Shown here: piece by piece, positions 1 to 9,534 of the stretch
Position numbering within the stretch: the first letter of the stretch is position 1
How the letters are laid out: the number at the start of each line of letters is the position of its first letter
NCBI GenBank assembly: GCA_030066735.1
Contig: JASJBB010000055.1
Location: forward strand, 1 to 34,637
From: Woeseiaceae bacterium
GTDB lineage: Bacteria; Pseudomonadota; Gammaproteobacteria; Steroidobacterales; Woeseiaceae
DNA: 34,637 nucleotides
Reading direction: 5' to 3'
The notes under the pieces: generated by a model
Seen by the model: only the letters and a program-made list of their open reading frames with translations
What the model was told of the DNA's origin: nothing
Databases searched by the model: none
Made by a program: the position numbers and the translations under genes

Positions 1-5
1 ATGTC

Positions 6-500
6 CTAACGCACCTTCTTCGGATAATCATGCACGGCCAGCTCGGTCTGCGGCCGGTCATAGAGCATCCAGTTGTCACACTCGAAGTTGACCGAGACGA
101 CGCCCGCCGTCGGCAGGTTGCTGGTGAGGCCCGGCACGAGGTAATTCACGAAATCCGTCAGGCCCGGATTGTGGCCGAACAGCATCAGGTGATTGAAACC
201 GGGATCCTGGGTCGCGACGACGTCCAGCAGGTTGTCCAGCGAGGCGAGGTACAAACCGTCCTCGCGCTGGAGGAATTCGGCCGGGTAGCCCAGCTCGCGG
301 GCAAATATCTTCGCGGTCGTCCAGGCTCGCACTGCGGGGCTGCTGATGATCTGTGACGGCCGGACACCGGTCTCGGCTACGCGCTTCGCCATGATCGGCG
401 CGTCGCGCTCGCCGCGTTTGTTCAGCGGGCGTTCGCGATCGGACAGGCCTTGGTGTTTCCAGCTCGACTTGGCGTGGCGAACAATGGTCAGTGATCTCAT
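6..500 (-). CDS. sixA: SixA-like phosphohistidine phosphatase
   Basis: This 164-residue cytosolic protein belongs to the histidine phosphatase (phosphoglycerate mutase-like) superfamily, SixA branch. The catalytic RHA motif is at the N-terminus (VRHAKSSW, residues 7-14), and the second active-site histidine lies in GHNPGLTDFV near residue 110. The length matches E. coli SixA (161 residues). The family removes phosphate from phosphohistidine on HPt or phosphotransferase-system proteins, or acts on other small phosphate substrates; the substrate here is unknown. It is the last gene of the suf run seen in the window, starting 12 bases after the sufT stop, so it is probably co-transcribed. A role in Fe-S assembly is not established. 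Confidence 0.85.
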   Translation of the reverse strand: MRSLTIVRHAKSSWKHQGLSDRERPLNKRGERDAPIMAKRVAETGVRPSQIISSPAVRAWTTAKIFARELGYPAEFLQREDGLYLASLDNLLDVVATQDPGFNHLMLFGHNPGLTDFVNYLVPGLTSNLPTAGVVSVNFECDNWMLYDRPQTELAVHDYPKKVR

Positions 501-512
501 GACGGGGCGATT

Positions 513-1064
513 TTACATCAACCCGGTCTGCAAGCGCGCCTCTTCTGACATCATGCTCTGGTTCCACGGCGGGTCGAACACCAGCTCGACCCGCACGTCC
601 GATACGGTCGGGACAACCGCGATCTTCTCCTGTGCGTCCTGGACGATGATGTCGCCCATGCCGCACCCCGGCGCGGTCAGGGTCATGTCCACGCTCACGC
701 TGCGCTCGCCGTTACCCAGCGGCGTTACGTCGCACCGGTAGACCAGGCCCAGGTCCACGATATTGACCGGGATCTCGGGGTCGTAGCAGGTTTTGAGCTG
801 GTCCCAGATCACAGCCACGATATCCTCGTCGGAGGCGTTGTCCGGGACCTCCGGCGGCGGGACCGGGTCCTTGCCGATGGCATCGGCGTCACGACCGGCG
901 ATGCGGAACAGGTTGCCCTCGACGTAGATCGTAAAACTGCCACCCAGCGCCTGGGTGATGAATCCCGACGTTCCTTCCCGCAACAGCAGCTCTTCACCTG
1001 CGGGAATGATGACCGCCTTCACATCTCGTGAGATCGTGATCTCTTCGTGCATGTGTCCAAACAT
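513..1064 (-). CDS. sufT: SufT, DUF59/MIP18-type Fe-S assembly factor
   Basis: This 183-residue protein has a C-terminal DUF59 (MIP18-like) domain from about residue 85. The segment DPEIPVNIVDLGLVYRCDV and the cysteine motif TAPGCGMGD are typical of the domain. The N-terminal half, with a run of short beta segments, matches the extra region found in SufT proteins. The family helps mature or deliver Fe-S clusters to client proteins. The start used is preceded by GGAG about five bases upstream and lies two bases after the sufU stop. A second methionine four codons in is possible. In this operon SufT takes the place where enteric suf operons have SufA and SufE, though it is not a functional equivalent of either. 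Confidence 0.9.
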   Translation of the reverse strand: MFGHMHEEITISRDVKAVIIPAGEELLLREGTSGFITQALGGSFTIYVEGNLFRIAGRDADAIGKDPVPPPEVPDNASDEDIVAVIWDQLKTCYDPEIPVNIVDLGLVYRCDVTPLGNGERSVSVDMTLTAPGCGMGDIIVQDAQEKIAVVPTVSDVRVELVFDPPWNQSMMSEEARLQTGLM

Positions 1065-1066
1065 CG

Positions 1067-1552
1067 TTACTCCGTCGATACCGGTTCTTGTTGTTCGTTT
1101 ATGGCCGAATTAAGCGCATGCCAGGCGAGCGTGGCGCACTTGACCCGGGACGGGTAGTCGCGCACGCCGTCCAGGGCTCGAAGCTTGTCGAGGTTCACCC
1201 CGATGTCCCGCGACTGATGGGCGTCCGGCGCCGTGAGCCGCCCCGTTATCTCGGCGAAACAATCGAGCGCCTGCTGCTTGCCGAGTCCGGTTACGAGGTC
1301 GGTCAGCAGCGAGGCCGAGGCGACCGAGATCGCACAGCCGCTGCCTTCGAAGGCGGCCTCGGAGATGACGCCTGCATCGTCGATGGTGATGTAAAGGTGC
1401 AGCTTGTCGCCGCACAGCGGGTTGATGCCCTCGGCGCTATGCGTGGCCGTCTCGAGCTTGTGGAAATGCCGCGGGTTGCGCGCATGGTCGAGGATCAATT
1501 CGCGGTAGAGGTCGCGCAGGTCCTCGCCCTGAAGAATGTCGACGGCGGTCAT
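1067..1552 (-). CDS. sufU: SufU, sulfur acceptor / Fe-S assembly protein
   Basis: This is a 161-residue NifU-N-terminal-like protein of the SufU type. The three conserved cysteines are visible: C47 in PLCGD (with D49), C73 in GSGCAIS and C139 in RVKCATLAW. In the family these residues bind zinc and accept persulfide sulfur from the cysteine desulfurase SufS. The start codon overlaps the sufS stop by four bases (ATGA), which indicates translational coupling and a dedicated SufS partner. SufU replaces the SufE acceptor of enteric bacteria; no sufE is present in the window. Confidence 0.92.
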   Translation of the reverse strand: MTAVDILQGEDLRDLYRELILDHARNPRHFHKLETATHSAEGINPLCGDKLHLYITIDDAGVISEAAFEGSGCAISVASASLLTDLVTGLGKQQALDCFAEITGRLTAPDAHQSRDIGVNLDKLRALDGVRDYPSRVKCATLAWHALNSAINEQQEPVSTE

Positions 1553-2790
1553 GCAAACAGTCTCTGCGCTTTCGTTATTGCTGCGATGAGCTGGTCGACA
1601 TCCGCCTCGGTGTTGTACAGGGCCAGCGACGCCCGTGCCGTGCCGGGGATGCCGAAGAACTGCATGACCGGCATCGCGCAGTGGTGACCGGTGCGAATGG
1701 CCACGCCCTGGTGATCGAGTATCGTGCCGAGATCGTGCGGGTGAATGTCGCCGACGAGGAACGACTGGACGCTGGCCTTGCTGGCGGCCGTGCCGAACAA
1801 CCGGATGCCGGGCAGGTCGGCCAGTTTCCGCGTCATGTAGGACAGCAGTTCGTCCTCGTGACGGGCGATGCGGTCGAGACCGACACCGTTGAGGTAGTCA
1901 ATAGCGGCGCCCAGGCCGATCGTGCCGGAAATATTGGGCGTCCCGGCCTCGAATTTGTAAGGCAACTCGTTGTAGGTCGTGCCCTCGAACGACACCTCGA
2001 GAATCATGTCCCCGCCACCCTGGTAGGGCGGCATTGCGTCCAGCAGCGTCTCGCGGCCGTAGAGCACGCCCGTGCCCGTCGGGCCGAACATCTTGTGGCC
2101 CGAGAAGGTGTAGAAGTCGCAGCCGAGCGCCTGCACGTCGATCGCCATGTGCGGTACACCCTGGGCGCCGTCGAGCAACACCGGAACGCCGAGCTCCCTG
2201 GCCGCGGCAACGATGTCGGCGACCGGGTTGATCGTGCCGAGAGCATTCGAGACGTGCGCCACGGCGACCATGCGGGTCTGCTCCGACATCAGGCCCAGGC
2301 ATGCTTCCAGCTCGAGTTCCCCGCGCTCATTGATCGGTGCGACGACCAGCGTGGCGCCGGTCTGCTCGCAGACGAGCTGCCAGGGCACGATGTTGGCATG
2401 GTGCTCCAGGTGCGTGATCAGGATCTCGTCGCCAGGCCCGAGCCGCGGCCGGCAGAAGCTCTGCGCGACCAGGTTTATCGCCTCGGTCGTGCCCTTGGTC
2501 AGCACGATCTCGCTGCGGCTGGCCGCGTTGACGAAATCGCGAATCTTGTCGCGGGCTCCCTCGTAGGCTTCGGTCGCGCGGTGACTCAGCGTGTGCACCC
2601 CGCGGTGCACGTTGGCGTGATCCTCGCCGTGGTAGCGTGCGACGGCATCGATAACGGCTTGCGGCTGCTGCGCCGACGCGGCGTTGTCGAGATAAGCGAG
2701 CGGATGGCCGCTAACCTGCTGTTGCAGCGCCGGAAAGTCGCGGCGGCAGTCGGCGACCTGCGGCTGCGAGCGGGTTTGTGGCTGGCTCAT
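1549..2790 (-). CDS. sufS: SufS, cysteine desulfurase (group II)
   Basis: This 413-residue pyridoxal-phosphate enzyme converts cysteine to alanine and a protein-bound persulfide, the sulfur source for SUF cluster assembly. The PLP lysine is K233 in FSGHKMFGPTG. The catalytic cysteine is C371 in RTGHHCAMP. The substrate and cofactor motifs THLEHHAN (near 127) and LLDGAQ (near 205) are intact. The length is normal for SufS (about 406 residues). It overlaps both neighbours by four bases (sufD upstream, sufU downstream). The RTGHHC context belongs to the SufS class rather than IscS. Confidence 0.96.
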   Translation of the reverse strand: MSQPQTRSQPQVADCRRDFPALQQQVSGHPLAYLDNAASAQQPQAVIDAVARYHGEDHANVHRGVHTLSHRATEAYEGARDKIRDFVNAASRSEIVLTKGTTEAINLVAQSFCRPRLGPGDEILITHLEHHANIVPWQLVCEQTGATLVVAPINERGELELEACLGLMSEQTRMVAVAHVSNALGTINPVADIVAAARELGVPVLLDGAQGVPHMAIDVQALGCDFYTFSGHKMFGPTGTGVLYGRETLLDAMPPYQGGGDMILEVSFEGTTYNELPYKFEAGTPNISGTIGLGAAIDYLNGVGLDRIARHEDELLSYMTRKLADLPGIRLFGTAASKASVQSFLVGDIHPHDLGTILDHQGVAIRTGHHCAMPVMQFFGIPGTARASLALYNTEADVDQLIAAITKAQRLFA

Positions 2791-4048
2791 GCGCCGGTCT
2801 CCCGGAGCAGCCCCTTCAGGCGCGCGTCGATGGCGTCGAGGAGCAGCTGCTCAATCTGTTCGATGGGTGAGCGCCCCACAATGGCCAGCGCAAAGGCGCG
2901 CGTTAGCATTTGCCGTGCGTCGCTCTTGTCGAGGCCGCGCGTGCGCAAGTAATACAGCGCCATCTCGTCGAGCTGGCCGACCGTCGTGCCGTGGCTGCAC
3001 TTGACGTCGTCGGCATAAATCTCGAGTTCGGGCTTGGCATTGATCTCGGCGCTCTGCGAGAGCAACAGGTTGTGGTTGGACTGCTCCGCGTCGGTGCCAT
3101 CGGCGCCCTCGTGCACGATGGCCTTGCCGTTCCAGACGCCGCGCGCCCTGCCCGCGAGGATGCCGCGGTATTCCTGCCGCGAGACGGCCGGCCCGACCCG
3201 GTGATCGACCCGGGTGTGGTTGTCGACGTGCTGGCCGTCGCCAACCAGGTAGAGTCCGCCAAACTCGGCCTCGGCGCCCGGGGCGGCAATATTCACGACG
3301 AGGTCGTCACGGATCAGCCTGCCGCCGAGGTCGAACGATGCCTGCCTCAGGCGGGCATCGCGTCCCAGCTCGATGCCGTGGTAACCGGTCTGGTTGTGCT
3401 GCGGTGCGCGGTCCTGGATGCGGACGTAGTCGGCGCCGGCGTTGTCGCCTATTGCGAGATTGACCGCCACGTTGGCGTACAGGTCGCCAACGCCGCTCGA
3501 GACCTGGTGTTCGATGAAGCTTGCGCGGCTGCCCGGCGCAAGTTCGATGTTCACGCGGACCTGTGAGACGCAGGCGCCGCCTCCGGCGTAATCAGACAGC
3601 AGCAGCCCGATCGGTTTGTCGAGAACGGCGTCGCTGGCGACCGAGATATGCAGGCCGTCGTGCAGCAGGGCGGTGTTGAAGGCGCCGAGGCGGCCCAGTT
3701 GGGCCAGGTCGGACCGGATGTTTGCAAGCCGTGTAACGGTGACCCCTTCGGGCAACGGCTCGATCGAGTTTTCGTCGACCCGGCCGTTGGCGATCGTGAT
3801 CCAGTGCGCCTCGAGGCCGGCCGCAGGCTCCGCCGCGGTGGAAGCTGCCGTCGAGCCGCCTGCCAGCCAGTTGTTGGTAATGTCGACGAGCGCCGAGATG
3901 TCCGTGTACTTCCAGTCTTCCTCGCGAACGCCGGGCATGCCGTCACGGCGTAGCTCCTCCAGGGCCGACTGCCGGGCTGCCGTCAGCCCGCTGTCCGGCA
4001 GGGCGCTGACCGCCGCTGCCAGGGCGTCGAATTCGAGTGCCGGGGATT

Positions 4049-4052
<4 letters not shown>
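2787..4052 (-). CDS. sufD: SufD, Fe-S scaffold subunit
   Basis: This 421-residue protein is the SufD subunit of the SufBC2D scaffold complex. The diagnostic C-terminal motif KCSHGTTVGQLDE is present. Its histidine, H354, corresponds to E. coli SufD H360, a residue implicated in cluster assembly at the SufB-SufD interface. The N-terminal part has the usual helical region with a REEDWKYTD segment near residue 40. It overlaps sufC upstream and sufS downstream by four bases each, in the standard BCDS gene order. Confidence 0.95.
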
Positions 4053-4801
<749 letters not shown>

Positions 4802-4810
4802 GTCGATTTC

Positions 4811-6259
4811 CTAGCCGACGGCGCCTTCGAGGCTGACGCTCAGGAGCGCCTGGGCCTCGACGGCAAATTCCATCGGTAATTCCTTGAAGACTTCCTTGCA
4901 GAAGCCGTTGACGATCAGGTTGACGGCATCCTCTTCCGAGATGCCGCGCTGGCGGCAGTAGAACAACTGGTTGGCCGAGATCTTCGACGTCGTGGCCTCG
5001 TGTTCGACTTTCGCGCCGGGATTCTTGATTTCCATGTACGGGAAGGTGTGCGCGCCGCACTCCTTGCCGATCAGCAGCGAGTCGCACTGCGTATGGTTGC
5101 GCGCGCCCTGCGCCTGCGGCATGACGCGGACGAGGCCGCGGTAGGCCTGCTGCGCCCGGCCCGCCGAGATGCCCTTGGAGACGATCGTGCTGCTCGTGTT
5201 CTTGCCGATGTGGATCATCTTGGTGCCCGTGTCGGCCTGCTGGTAGTTGTTGGTGACGGCCACCGAGTAAAACTCGCCGACCGAATTGTCGCCGCGCAGG
5301 ATGCAGCTCGGGTACTTCCACGTGATAGCCGAACCGGTTTCGACCTGGGTCCAGGAAATCTTGGAGTTGGCGCCGCGGCAGTCGCCGCGCTTGGTGACGA
5401 AGTTGTAGATGCCGCCTTTGCCTTCCTCGTCTCCCGGGTACCAGTTCTGCACCGTCGAGTACTTGATCTCCGCGTCGCCGAGGGCCACCAGTTCCACGAC
5501 AGCGGCGTGCAGCTGATTCTCGTCACGCATCGGGGCCGTGCAGCCCTCGAGATAGCTGACGTAGCTGCCTTCGTCGGCAACGATCAGCGTGCGCTCGAAC
5601 TGGCCGGTGTTCGCGGCGTTGATGCGGAAATAGGTGGACAACTCCATCGGGCAACGCACGCCCTTGGGCACATAGACGAACGAGCCGTCACTGAATACCG
5701 CCGAGTTCAGCGCCGCGTAGAAGTTATCCCGCTGCGGCACCACGCTGCCGAGGTATTTGCGCACCAGTTCCGGATGTTCCCTCACGGCTTCGGAAAACGA
5801 GCAGAAGATCACCCCGGCTTCCGAGAGTTTTTCCTTGAAGGTCGTGGCGACCGAGACGCTGTCGAAAACCGCGTCGACGGCAACGCCGGCCAGCCGCGCT
5901 CGCTCGTGCAGCGGAATTCCCAGCTTGTCGTAGGTTTCGAGCAGCTTGGGATCGACCTCGTCGAGACTCTTGGGACGGTCCTCGTCGGATTTGGGCGCCG
6001 CAAAGTACGAAATGTCCTGGAAGTCGATGGGCGGGTAGTGCACGTGCGCCCACTCCGGTTCTTTCATGTCCAGCCATTGGCGGTAGGCGCGAAGCCGCCA
6101 TTCGAGCATGAACTCGGGCTCGTTCTTGCGCGCAGAGATCGCGCGAATAACACCCTCGTCGAGGCCCGGCGGCAGGCTCTCGGTCGCAATGTCCGTGACG
6201 AAGCCGTGCTCGTAGCGCCGGTTGACGAGTTGTTCGAGATTTTCCTGTTCAGTTGCCAT
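4811..6259 (-). CDS. sufB: SufB, Fe-S scaffold subunit
   Basis: This 482-residue scaffold subunit assembles Fe-S clusters with SufC and SufD. The catalytic region is intact: C392 in QCDSLLIG and E421 in HEATTSKIS have the same 29-residue spacing as E. coli C405 and E434. The start at 6259 (protein beginning [11 protein letters not shown]) was chosen because the open frame extends 64 codons further upstream, but that extension runs through sufR in another frame and has no SufB similarity. The start lies two bases after the sufR stop. A nine-base gap separates sufB from sufC. Confidence 0.96.
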   Translation of the reverse strand: MATEQENLEQLVNRRYEHGFVTDIATESLPPGLDEGVIRAISARKNEPEFMLEWRLRAYRQWLDMKEPEWAHVHYPPIDFQDISYFAAPKSDEDRPKSLDEVDPKLLETYDKLGIPLHERARLAGVAVDAVFDSVSVATTFKEKLSEAGVIFCSFSEAVREHPELVRKYLGSVVPQRDNFYAALNSAVFSDGSFVYVPKGVRCPMELSTYFRINAANTGQFERTLIVADEGSYVSYLEGCTAPMRDENQLHAAVVELVALGDAEIKYSTVQNWYPGDEEGKGGIYNFVTKRGDCRGANSKISWTQVETGSAITWKYPSCILRGDNSVGEFYSVAVTNNYQQADTGTKMIHIGKNTSSTIVSKGISAGRAQQAYRGLVRVMPQAQGARNHTQCDSLLIGKECGAHTFPYMEIKNPGAKVEHEATTSKISANQLFYCRQRGISEEDAVNLIVNGFCKEVFKELPMEFAVEAQALLSVSLEGAVG

Positions 6260-6261
6260 CG

Positions 6262-6723
6262 TTAGTTCTTTGTCTCCACCCGCACGGGCAGGCCAGCAAA
6301 ATTGAAAGTGGGAACCGGGGTATTGGTGCGCGTGAGGTCGATGAGATTCACGTCTTCGAGCGCACGCCGGATTGCGACGTTGATGTTCTGCCACGCATTG
6401 CCCACGTTGCAGACGTCCTCGTAGTCGCAGTTGCTGTCCGTCGCGCTGCACTCGGTAATCGAGACCGGGCCCTCGAGTGCGTCGATAACGCTGGCGGCGC
6501 TGATTTCGTGCGCCGGGCGCGACAGCTGGTAGCCGCCGCTCTTGCCGCGGGTCGACGTGACGAGCCCTGCACGCGCCAGTGATTTGAGCAGCTTACGCAC
6601 CGTCGGCATCGCGATGCCGGTGGCATCGGCGACCTCCGCCGCACTGCGGACTCCACCGTCGCTGCTCGCGAGGTGGGCCAGCACCACGGTGCCGTAATCG
6701 GTGAGTTTACTTATTCTGAGCAC
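6262..6723 (-). CDS. sufR: Rrf2-family SUF operon regulator (IscR-like)
   Basis: This 153-residue winged-helix regulator of the Rrf2/IscR family resembles the 'SUF system Fe-S cluster assembly regulator' group. The helix-turn-helix covers about residues 25-65, including [20 protein letters not shown] and the wing motif [10 protein letters not shown]. Three cysteines, C92, C99 and C105, match the IscR cluster ligands C92, C98 and C104 closely. The family senses Fe-S status by binding a cluster. The start is a GTG at 6723 giving [11 protein letters not shown], the usual N-terminus of the family; no ATG fits. It is first in the suf operon and next to a matching palindrome, so autoregulation is likely. 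The symbol sufR is also used for an unrelated cyanobacterial regulator. Confidence 0.9.
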   Translation of the reverse strand: MLRISKLTDYGTVVLAHLASSDGGVRSAAEVADATGIAMPTVRKLLKSLARAGLVTSTRGKSGGYQLSRPAHEISAASVIDALEGPVSITECSATDSNCDYEDVCNVGNAWQNINVAIRRALEDVNLIDLTRTNTPVPTFNFAGLPVRVETKN

Positions 6724-6745
6724 GTTCAGGTCCGCTTCAGGAACA

Positions 6746-6770
6746 ATAAGGGACCATTTTAGTCCTATTT
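6746..6770 (-). promoter_or_regulatory. IscR/Rrf2-type operator upstream of sufR
   Basis: The core GACCATTTTAGTC (6752-6764) is an imperfect palindrome; on the minus strand it reads GACTAAAATGGTC. It fits the E. coli IscR type-1 core GACTRWWWYAGTC at 12 of 13 positions, and the outer ATA and TTT flanks fit partly. It starts 23 bases upstream of the sufR GTG, between sufR and the divergent mlaF, which is where an autoregulatory site is expected. A weak minus-strand -10-like TATAGT lies at 6781-6786, which would place the palindrome just after the transcription start. Binding is inferred from sequence only. Confidence 0.6.
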
Positions 6771-6826
6771 GGTTCACGAGACTATAGAGCCCGCGCTTTT
6801 TTGTTATCCTTCGCGCGGCCCGCCAC

Positions 6827-6830
6827 GGAG
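6827..6830 (+). promoter_or_regulatory. Ribosome binding site supporting a CTG start of mlaF
   Basis: GGAG lies eight bases before the CTG at 6839. No ATG, GTG or TTG occurs in this frame between the upstream stop (TAG, 6785-6787) and the GTG at 6869. The site therefore decides in favour of the CTG start. Confidence 0.5.
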
Positions 6831-6838
6831 AAAAGACC

Positions 6839-7645
6839 CTGTCCGATAACCTCATCGAAGTCCGCGATGTGCAGTTCTCGCGCGGTTCCCGGTCGATTTT
6901 CCGGGACCTGGACCTGACGATCCGCAAGGGTGACGTCACGGCCATCATGGGTCCCAGCGGAACCGGCAAGACCACCTTGCTGCAGCTGATCACGCGTCAG
7001 CTGAGCCCCGACCGGGGCCAGGTATTCGTCGCCGGTGACGATATTTCGGGTTACAGCCGCCTGGAGCTGTATGCGATGCGCAAGCGCATGGGCATGCTGT
7101 TCCAGAATGGCGCTTTGCTCACGGACCTGAGCGTCTTCGAAAACGTGGCGTTCCCGCTGCGTGAGCACACCGACCTGGGCGAGCGCCTGATTCGCAACGT
7201 CGTGCTGATGAAGCTGCACGCCGTTGGTCTGCGCGGGGCGGCCTACATGATGCCGTCGCAATTGTCGGGCGGCATGGCGCGCCGTGTGGCCCTGGCCAGG
7301 GCCATCGTCATGGACCCGGCGCTGCTGATTTACGACGAGCCCTTCGTCGGGCTCGACCCGATTTCCATGGGCGTGATAGCCAAGCTGATCCGGCAACTGA
7401 ACGACGCGCTGGGCATTACCAGCGTCGTGGTGAGCCACGACGTGCACGAGATTGGCGAAGTCGCCGATTTCAGTTACGTGATCGCCGATGGCAGGGTGGC
7501 GGCAAGCGGCCGCCCGGAAGATCTCAAGAATGAACAGTCCGAGCTCGTTCGACAATTCATGCTGGGGCTGGCCGACGGCCCGGTCGCGTTCCACTACGAC
7601 GCGCCCGACTACGCCCAGCAGCTGCTTGGACCTTCCCAGGACTAG
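6839..7645 (+). CDS. mlaF: MlaF, ATPase of the Mla phospholipid transporter
   Basis: This cytoplasmic ABC ATPase drives MlaFEDB, which moves phospholipids between inner and outer membranes. Walker A is MGPSGTGKTTLL, the signature is LSGGMARRVALARAI (the LSGGM form is typical of Mla), and Walker B is LLIYDEPFVGLD. From the CTG at 6839 the protein is 268 residues and begins (M)SDNLIEVRDVQFSRG, matching E. coli MlaF (269 residues) in length and in its first beta strand. The next usual start, GTG at 6869, would remove that strand. GGAG lies eight bases before the CTG. It is first in an mlaFEDCB operon and divergent from sufR. The identity is firm; the start codon is an inference. Confidence 0.95.
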   Translation: MSDNLIEVRDVQFSRGSRSIFRDLDLTIRKGDVTAIMGPSGTGKTTLLQLITRQLSPDRGQVFVAGDDISGYSRLELYAMRKRMGMLFQNGALLTDLSVFENVAFPLREHTDLGERLIRNVVLMKLHAVGLRGAAYMMPSQLSGGMARRVALARAIVMDPALLIYDEPFVGLDPISMGVIAKLIRQLNDALGITSVVVSHDVHEIGEVADFSYVIADGRVAASGRPEDLKNEQSELVRQFMLGLADGPVAFHYDAPDYAQQLLGPSQD

Positions 7646-7650
7646 CCGCC

Positions 7651-8415
7651 GTGTTTCGCGACATCTGGATGACCTTCGAGCGGTTCCTGCACAGTTTCGG
7701 CGGAATGTGCCTGTTCCTGCTGCGGATGCTGCAGTTTACGCCAGGGGTTGTGCTCCGGCGCTTTCGCCTCGTCGTCTACCAGGTCTACAACGCGGGCGCT
7801 TTGTCGCTCGTCGTCATCATGATCAGCGGCCTGTTCGTGGGCGCCGTACTGGCGTTGCTGGCGCATTCGAGCCTCGAGCAATTCAATGCCGAAGATACCA
7901 CCGGCATATTCGCCGGCCTCGGCCTGGTCAAGGGTATTGGCCCCGTTCTTACCGCGTTACTGTTCGCGGGACGTGCCGGCACCGCGCTGACTTCCGAGAT
8001 CGGCCTGATGAAGGCAACCGACCAGTTGTCCGCCATGGAGATGATGGCCGTGGACCCGGTGCGTTACGTTGCCGTACCCCGGTTCCTGGGGGGTGTGGTT
8101 GCGATGCCGCTGCTGTCTGCCATATTTACCGCGGTGGGCTTGCTCGGGGCGCACCTGGTAGCCGTTGAGCAGTATGGCGTCGACGTCGGCGCCTACTGGC
8201 AGCAAATGCAAAACGTTATGGATTGGGAAGACGTCTCCGAGGGCATCACCAAGAGTGTTGTGTTCGGCGTCGTCGCGAGCCTGGTCGCCGTATGGGAAGG
8301 TTACAATTCCACCCCGACGGCCGAGGGAGTGGGCAGGGCGACGACGCGCACCGTGGTTGTGACGTCGATCGCCGTCCTGTTCTTCAACTACATGATCACC
8401 GCAATGTACATTTGA
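7651..8415 (+). CDS. mlaE: MlaE, permease of the Mla phospholipid transporter
   Basis: This 254-residue inner-membrane permease has five or more hydrophobic segments, including about 50-70, 90-110, 145-170, 195-215 and 230-252. The family motif region ALLFAGRAGTALTSEIGLMK (near 103-122) is conserved, as is the segment MEMMAVDPVRYVAVPR. It starts with GTG five bases after the mlaF stop. In the complex a MlaE dimer couples to MlaF and to the MlaD hexamer to pass lipids to or from periplasmic MlaC. Confidence 0.95.
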   Translation: MFRDIWMTFERFLHSFGGMCLFLLRMLQFTPGVVLRRFRLVVYQVYNAGALSLVVIMISGLFVGAVLALLAHSSLEQFNAEDTTGIFAGLGLVKGIGPVLTALLFAGRAGTALTSEIGLMKATDQLSAMEMMAVDPVRYVAVPRFLGGVVAMPLLSAIFTAVGLLGAHLVAVEQYGVDVGAYWQQMQNVMDWEDVSEGITKSVVFGVVASLVAVWEGYNSTPTAEGVGRATTRTVVVTSIAVLFFNYMITAMYI

Positions 8416-8424
8416 GAGTGCACT

Positions 8425-8907
8425 ATGCAGCAGACACGAACAATGGAACTCGGTACCGGCCTTTTTGCGCTGCTCGGCATCGGTGCGTTGTTTTTCCTGA
8501 CGACGCAGACGACGGGAAGCGATGACTTCAATGTGGACGACACGTTCGAGGTCACGGCGCGCTTCGAAAACGTCGGCAGCCTGAAACCGCGCGCGCCGGT
8601 ATCGATGTCCGGGGTGACCATCGGCAGGGTCACGGATATCAGGTTCGATTCGCAGTCGCTGGAAGCGGTCGTGACTTTCGTCATCGACAGCCGTTACGAC
8701 GAGATTCCGGATGACTCGGACGCCAGCATCCTTACGGCGGGACTGCTCGGCAGCCAGTATGTCGGCCTCACGGCAGGCGGCTCGCCGCTGAGTCTCGAGG
8801 ATGGAAGTGAGATCCTGTTCACGCAATCCGCCATCGTTCTCGAGAATATTATCGGCAAGTTCCTGATCGGTGGAACATCCGGCGACGAGACCGAGTCTGA
8901 AGAATAG
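8425..8907 (+). CDS. mlaD: MlaD, MCE-domain substrate-binding subunit
   Basis: This 160-residue protein has one N-terminal membrane anchor (about residues 10-27, LGTGLFALLGIGALFFL) and one MCE domain (about 39-117). The MCE motifs APVSMSGVTIGRVTDI and GLLGSQYVGL are visible. MlaD hexamers form the periplasmic lipid channel above MlaE. The C-terminus is acidic and slightly shorter than in E. coli (183 residues). Nine bases separate it from mlaE. Confidence 0.95.
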   Translation: MQQTRTMELGTGLFALLGIGALFFLTTQTTGSDDFNVDDTFEVTARFENVGSLKPRAPVSMSGVTIGRVTDIRFDSQSLEAVVTFVIDSRYDEIPDDSDASILTAGLLGSQYVGLTAGGSPLSLEDGSEILFTQSAIVLENIIGKFLIGGTSGDETESEE

Positions 8908-8925
8908 GTCATGCAAGGAATCAAC

Positions 8926-9534
8926 ATGCTTCGAACAACGGTAATTCTCCTGGGCGCGCTGCTCTTGTCGGCGTCGCCGGCCGTGCAGGCCAACGCGCCG
9001 AACGAGGTCATCGAGGAGGCGGTAGATTTGCTGACCGAAGGCCTCGATACCCGGCGGGACGAGCTTTCCGCGGACGAAGCGGCGCTCAGGGAGTTTATCG
9101 ACGGCATACTGTTGCCGCGCTTCGACCGGGACTTCGCGGCGGCCGCGGTGCTCGGCAAGCACTGGCGTTCGGCCAACGACGAGCAAAAGCGGCGCTTTAT
9201 TGATGCGTTCTACGAGAGCCTGTTGCAGCGCTATGCCGAAGGTGTGGTCGAGTTCGACATGGACCGGGTCGAAATCCTGCCGTACAAGGGCGATGCGAAA
9301 AAACGCACGACGGTCGTCAGGACGCAGGTGCGGCTGGATGACGGCAGCAAGATTCCGGTCGACTACACGCTTGTCAATCGCGAGGAACGCTGGCGCATGT
9401 TTGACGTCAAGATCGAAGGCGTCTCCTACGTCATCAATTTCCGCAAGGAACTCGAGTCCGAGATTCGCGCGACCAGCCTGGAGGCCGTTATCCAGCGGCT
9501 CGAGCGAGACGCCGGGCTTACCGCCGGTGAGTGA
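8926..9534 (+). CDS. mlaC: MlaC, periplasmic phospholipid carrier
   Basis: This exported protein of 202 residues belongs to the MlaC/Ttg2D family and ferries phospholipid between the MlaA complex and MlaFEDB. The signal peptide is MLRTTVILLGALLLSASPAV followed by a likely cleavage after QANA. Family features include the region RDFAAAAVLGKHWRSA and the late segment WRMFDVKIEGVSYVINFR. The ATG at 8926 was chosen over the one at 8911 because AAGGAA lies six bases before it and because it gives a standard signal peptide. Its last eight bases overlap the start of mlaB. Confidence 0.93.
   Translation: MLRTTVILLGALLLSASPAVQANAPNEVIEEAVDLLTEGLDTRRDELSADEAALREFIDGILLPRFDRDFAAAAVLGKHWRSANDEQKRRFIDAFYESLLQRYAEGVVEFDMDRVEILPYKGDAKKRTTVVRTQVRLDDGSKIPVDYTLVNREERWRMFDVKIEGVSYVINFRKELESEIRATSLEAVIQRLERDAGLTAGE

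Noticed and set aside
1681..2952. A 423-codon open frame on the plus strand opposite sufS and sufD
   Set aside because: The minus-strand genes have intact catalytic motifs and coupled overlaps, while the opposite frame has none.
5000..6265. A 421-codon open frame on the plus strand opposite sufB
   Set aside because: It is a mirror of sufB with no supporting ribosome site or motif.
6260..6451. A 64-codon N-terminal extension of sufB
   Set aside because: It overlaps sufR in another frame and shows no SufB similarity. The ATG at 6259 gives the normal family N-terminus.
6771..6826. A sigma-70 promoter for the mla operon
   Set aside because: A TATAGA-like element is present at 6783-6788, but no acceptable -35 box lies at the right spacing on the plus strand.
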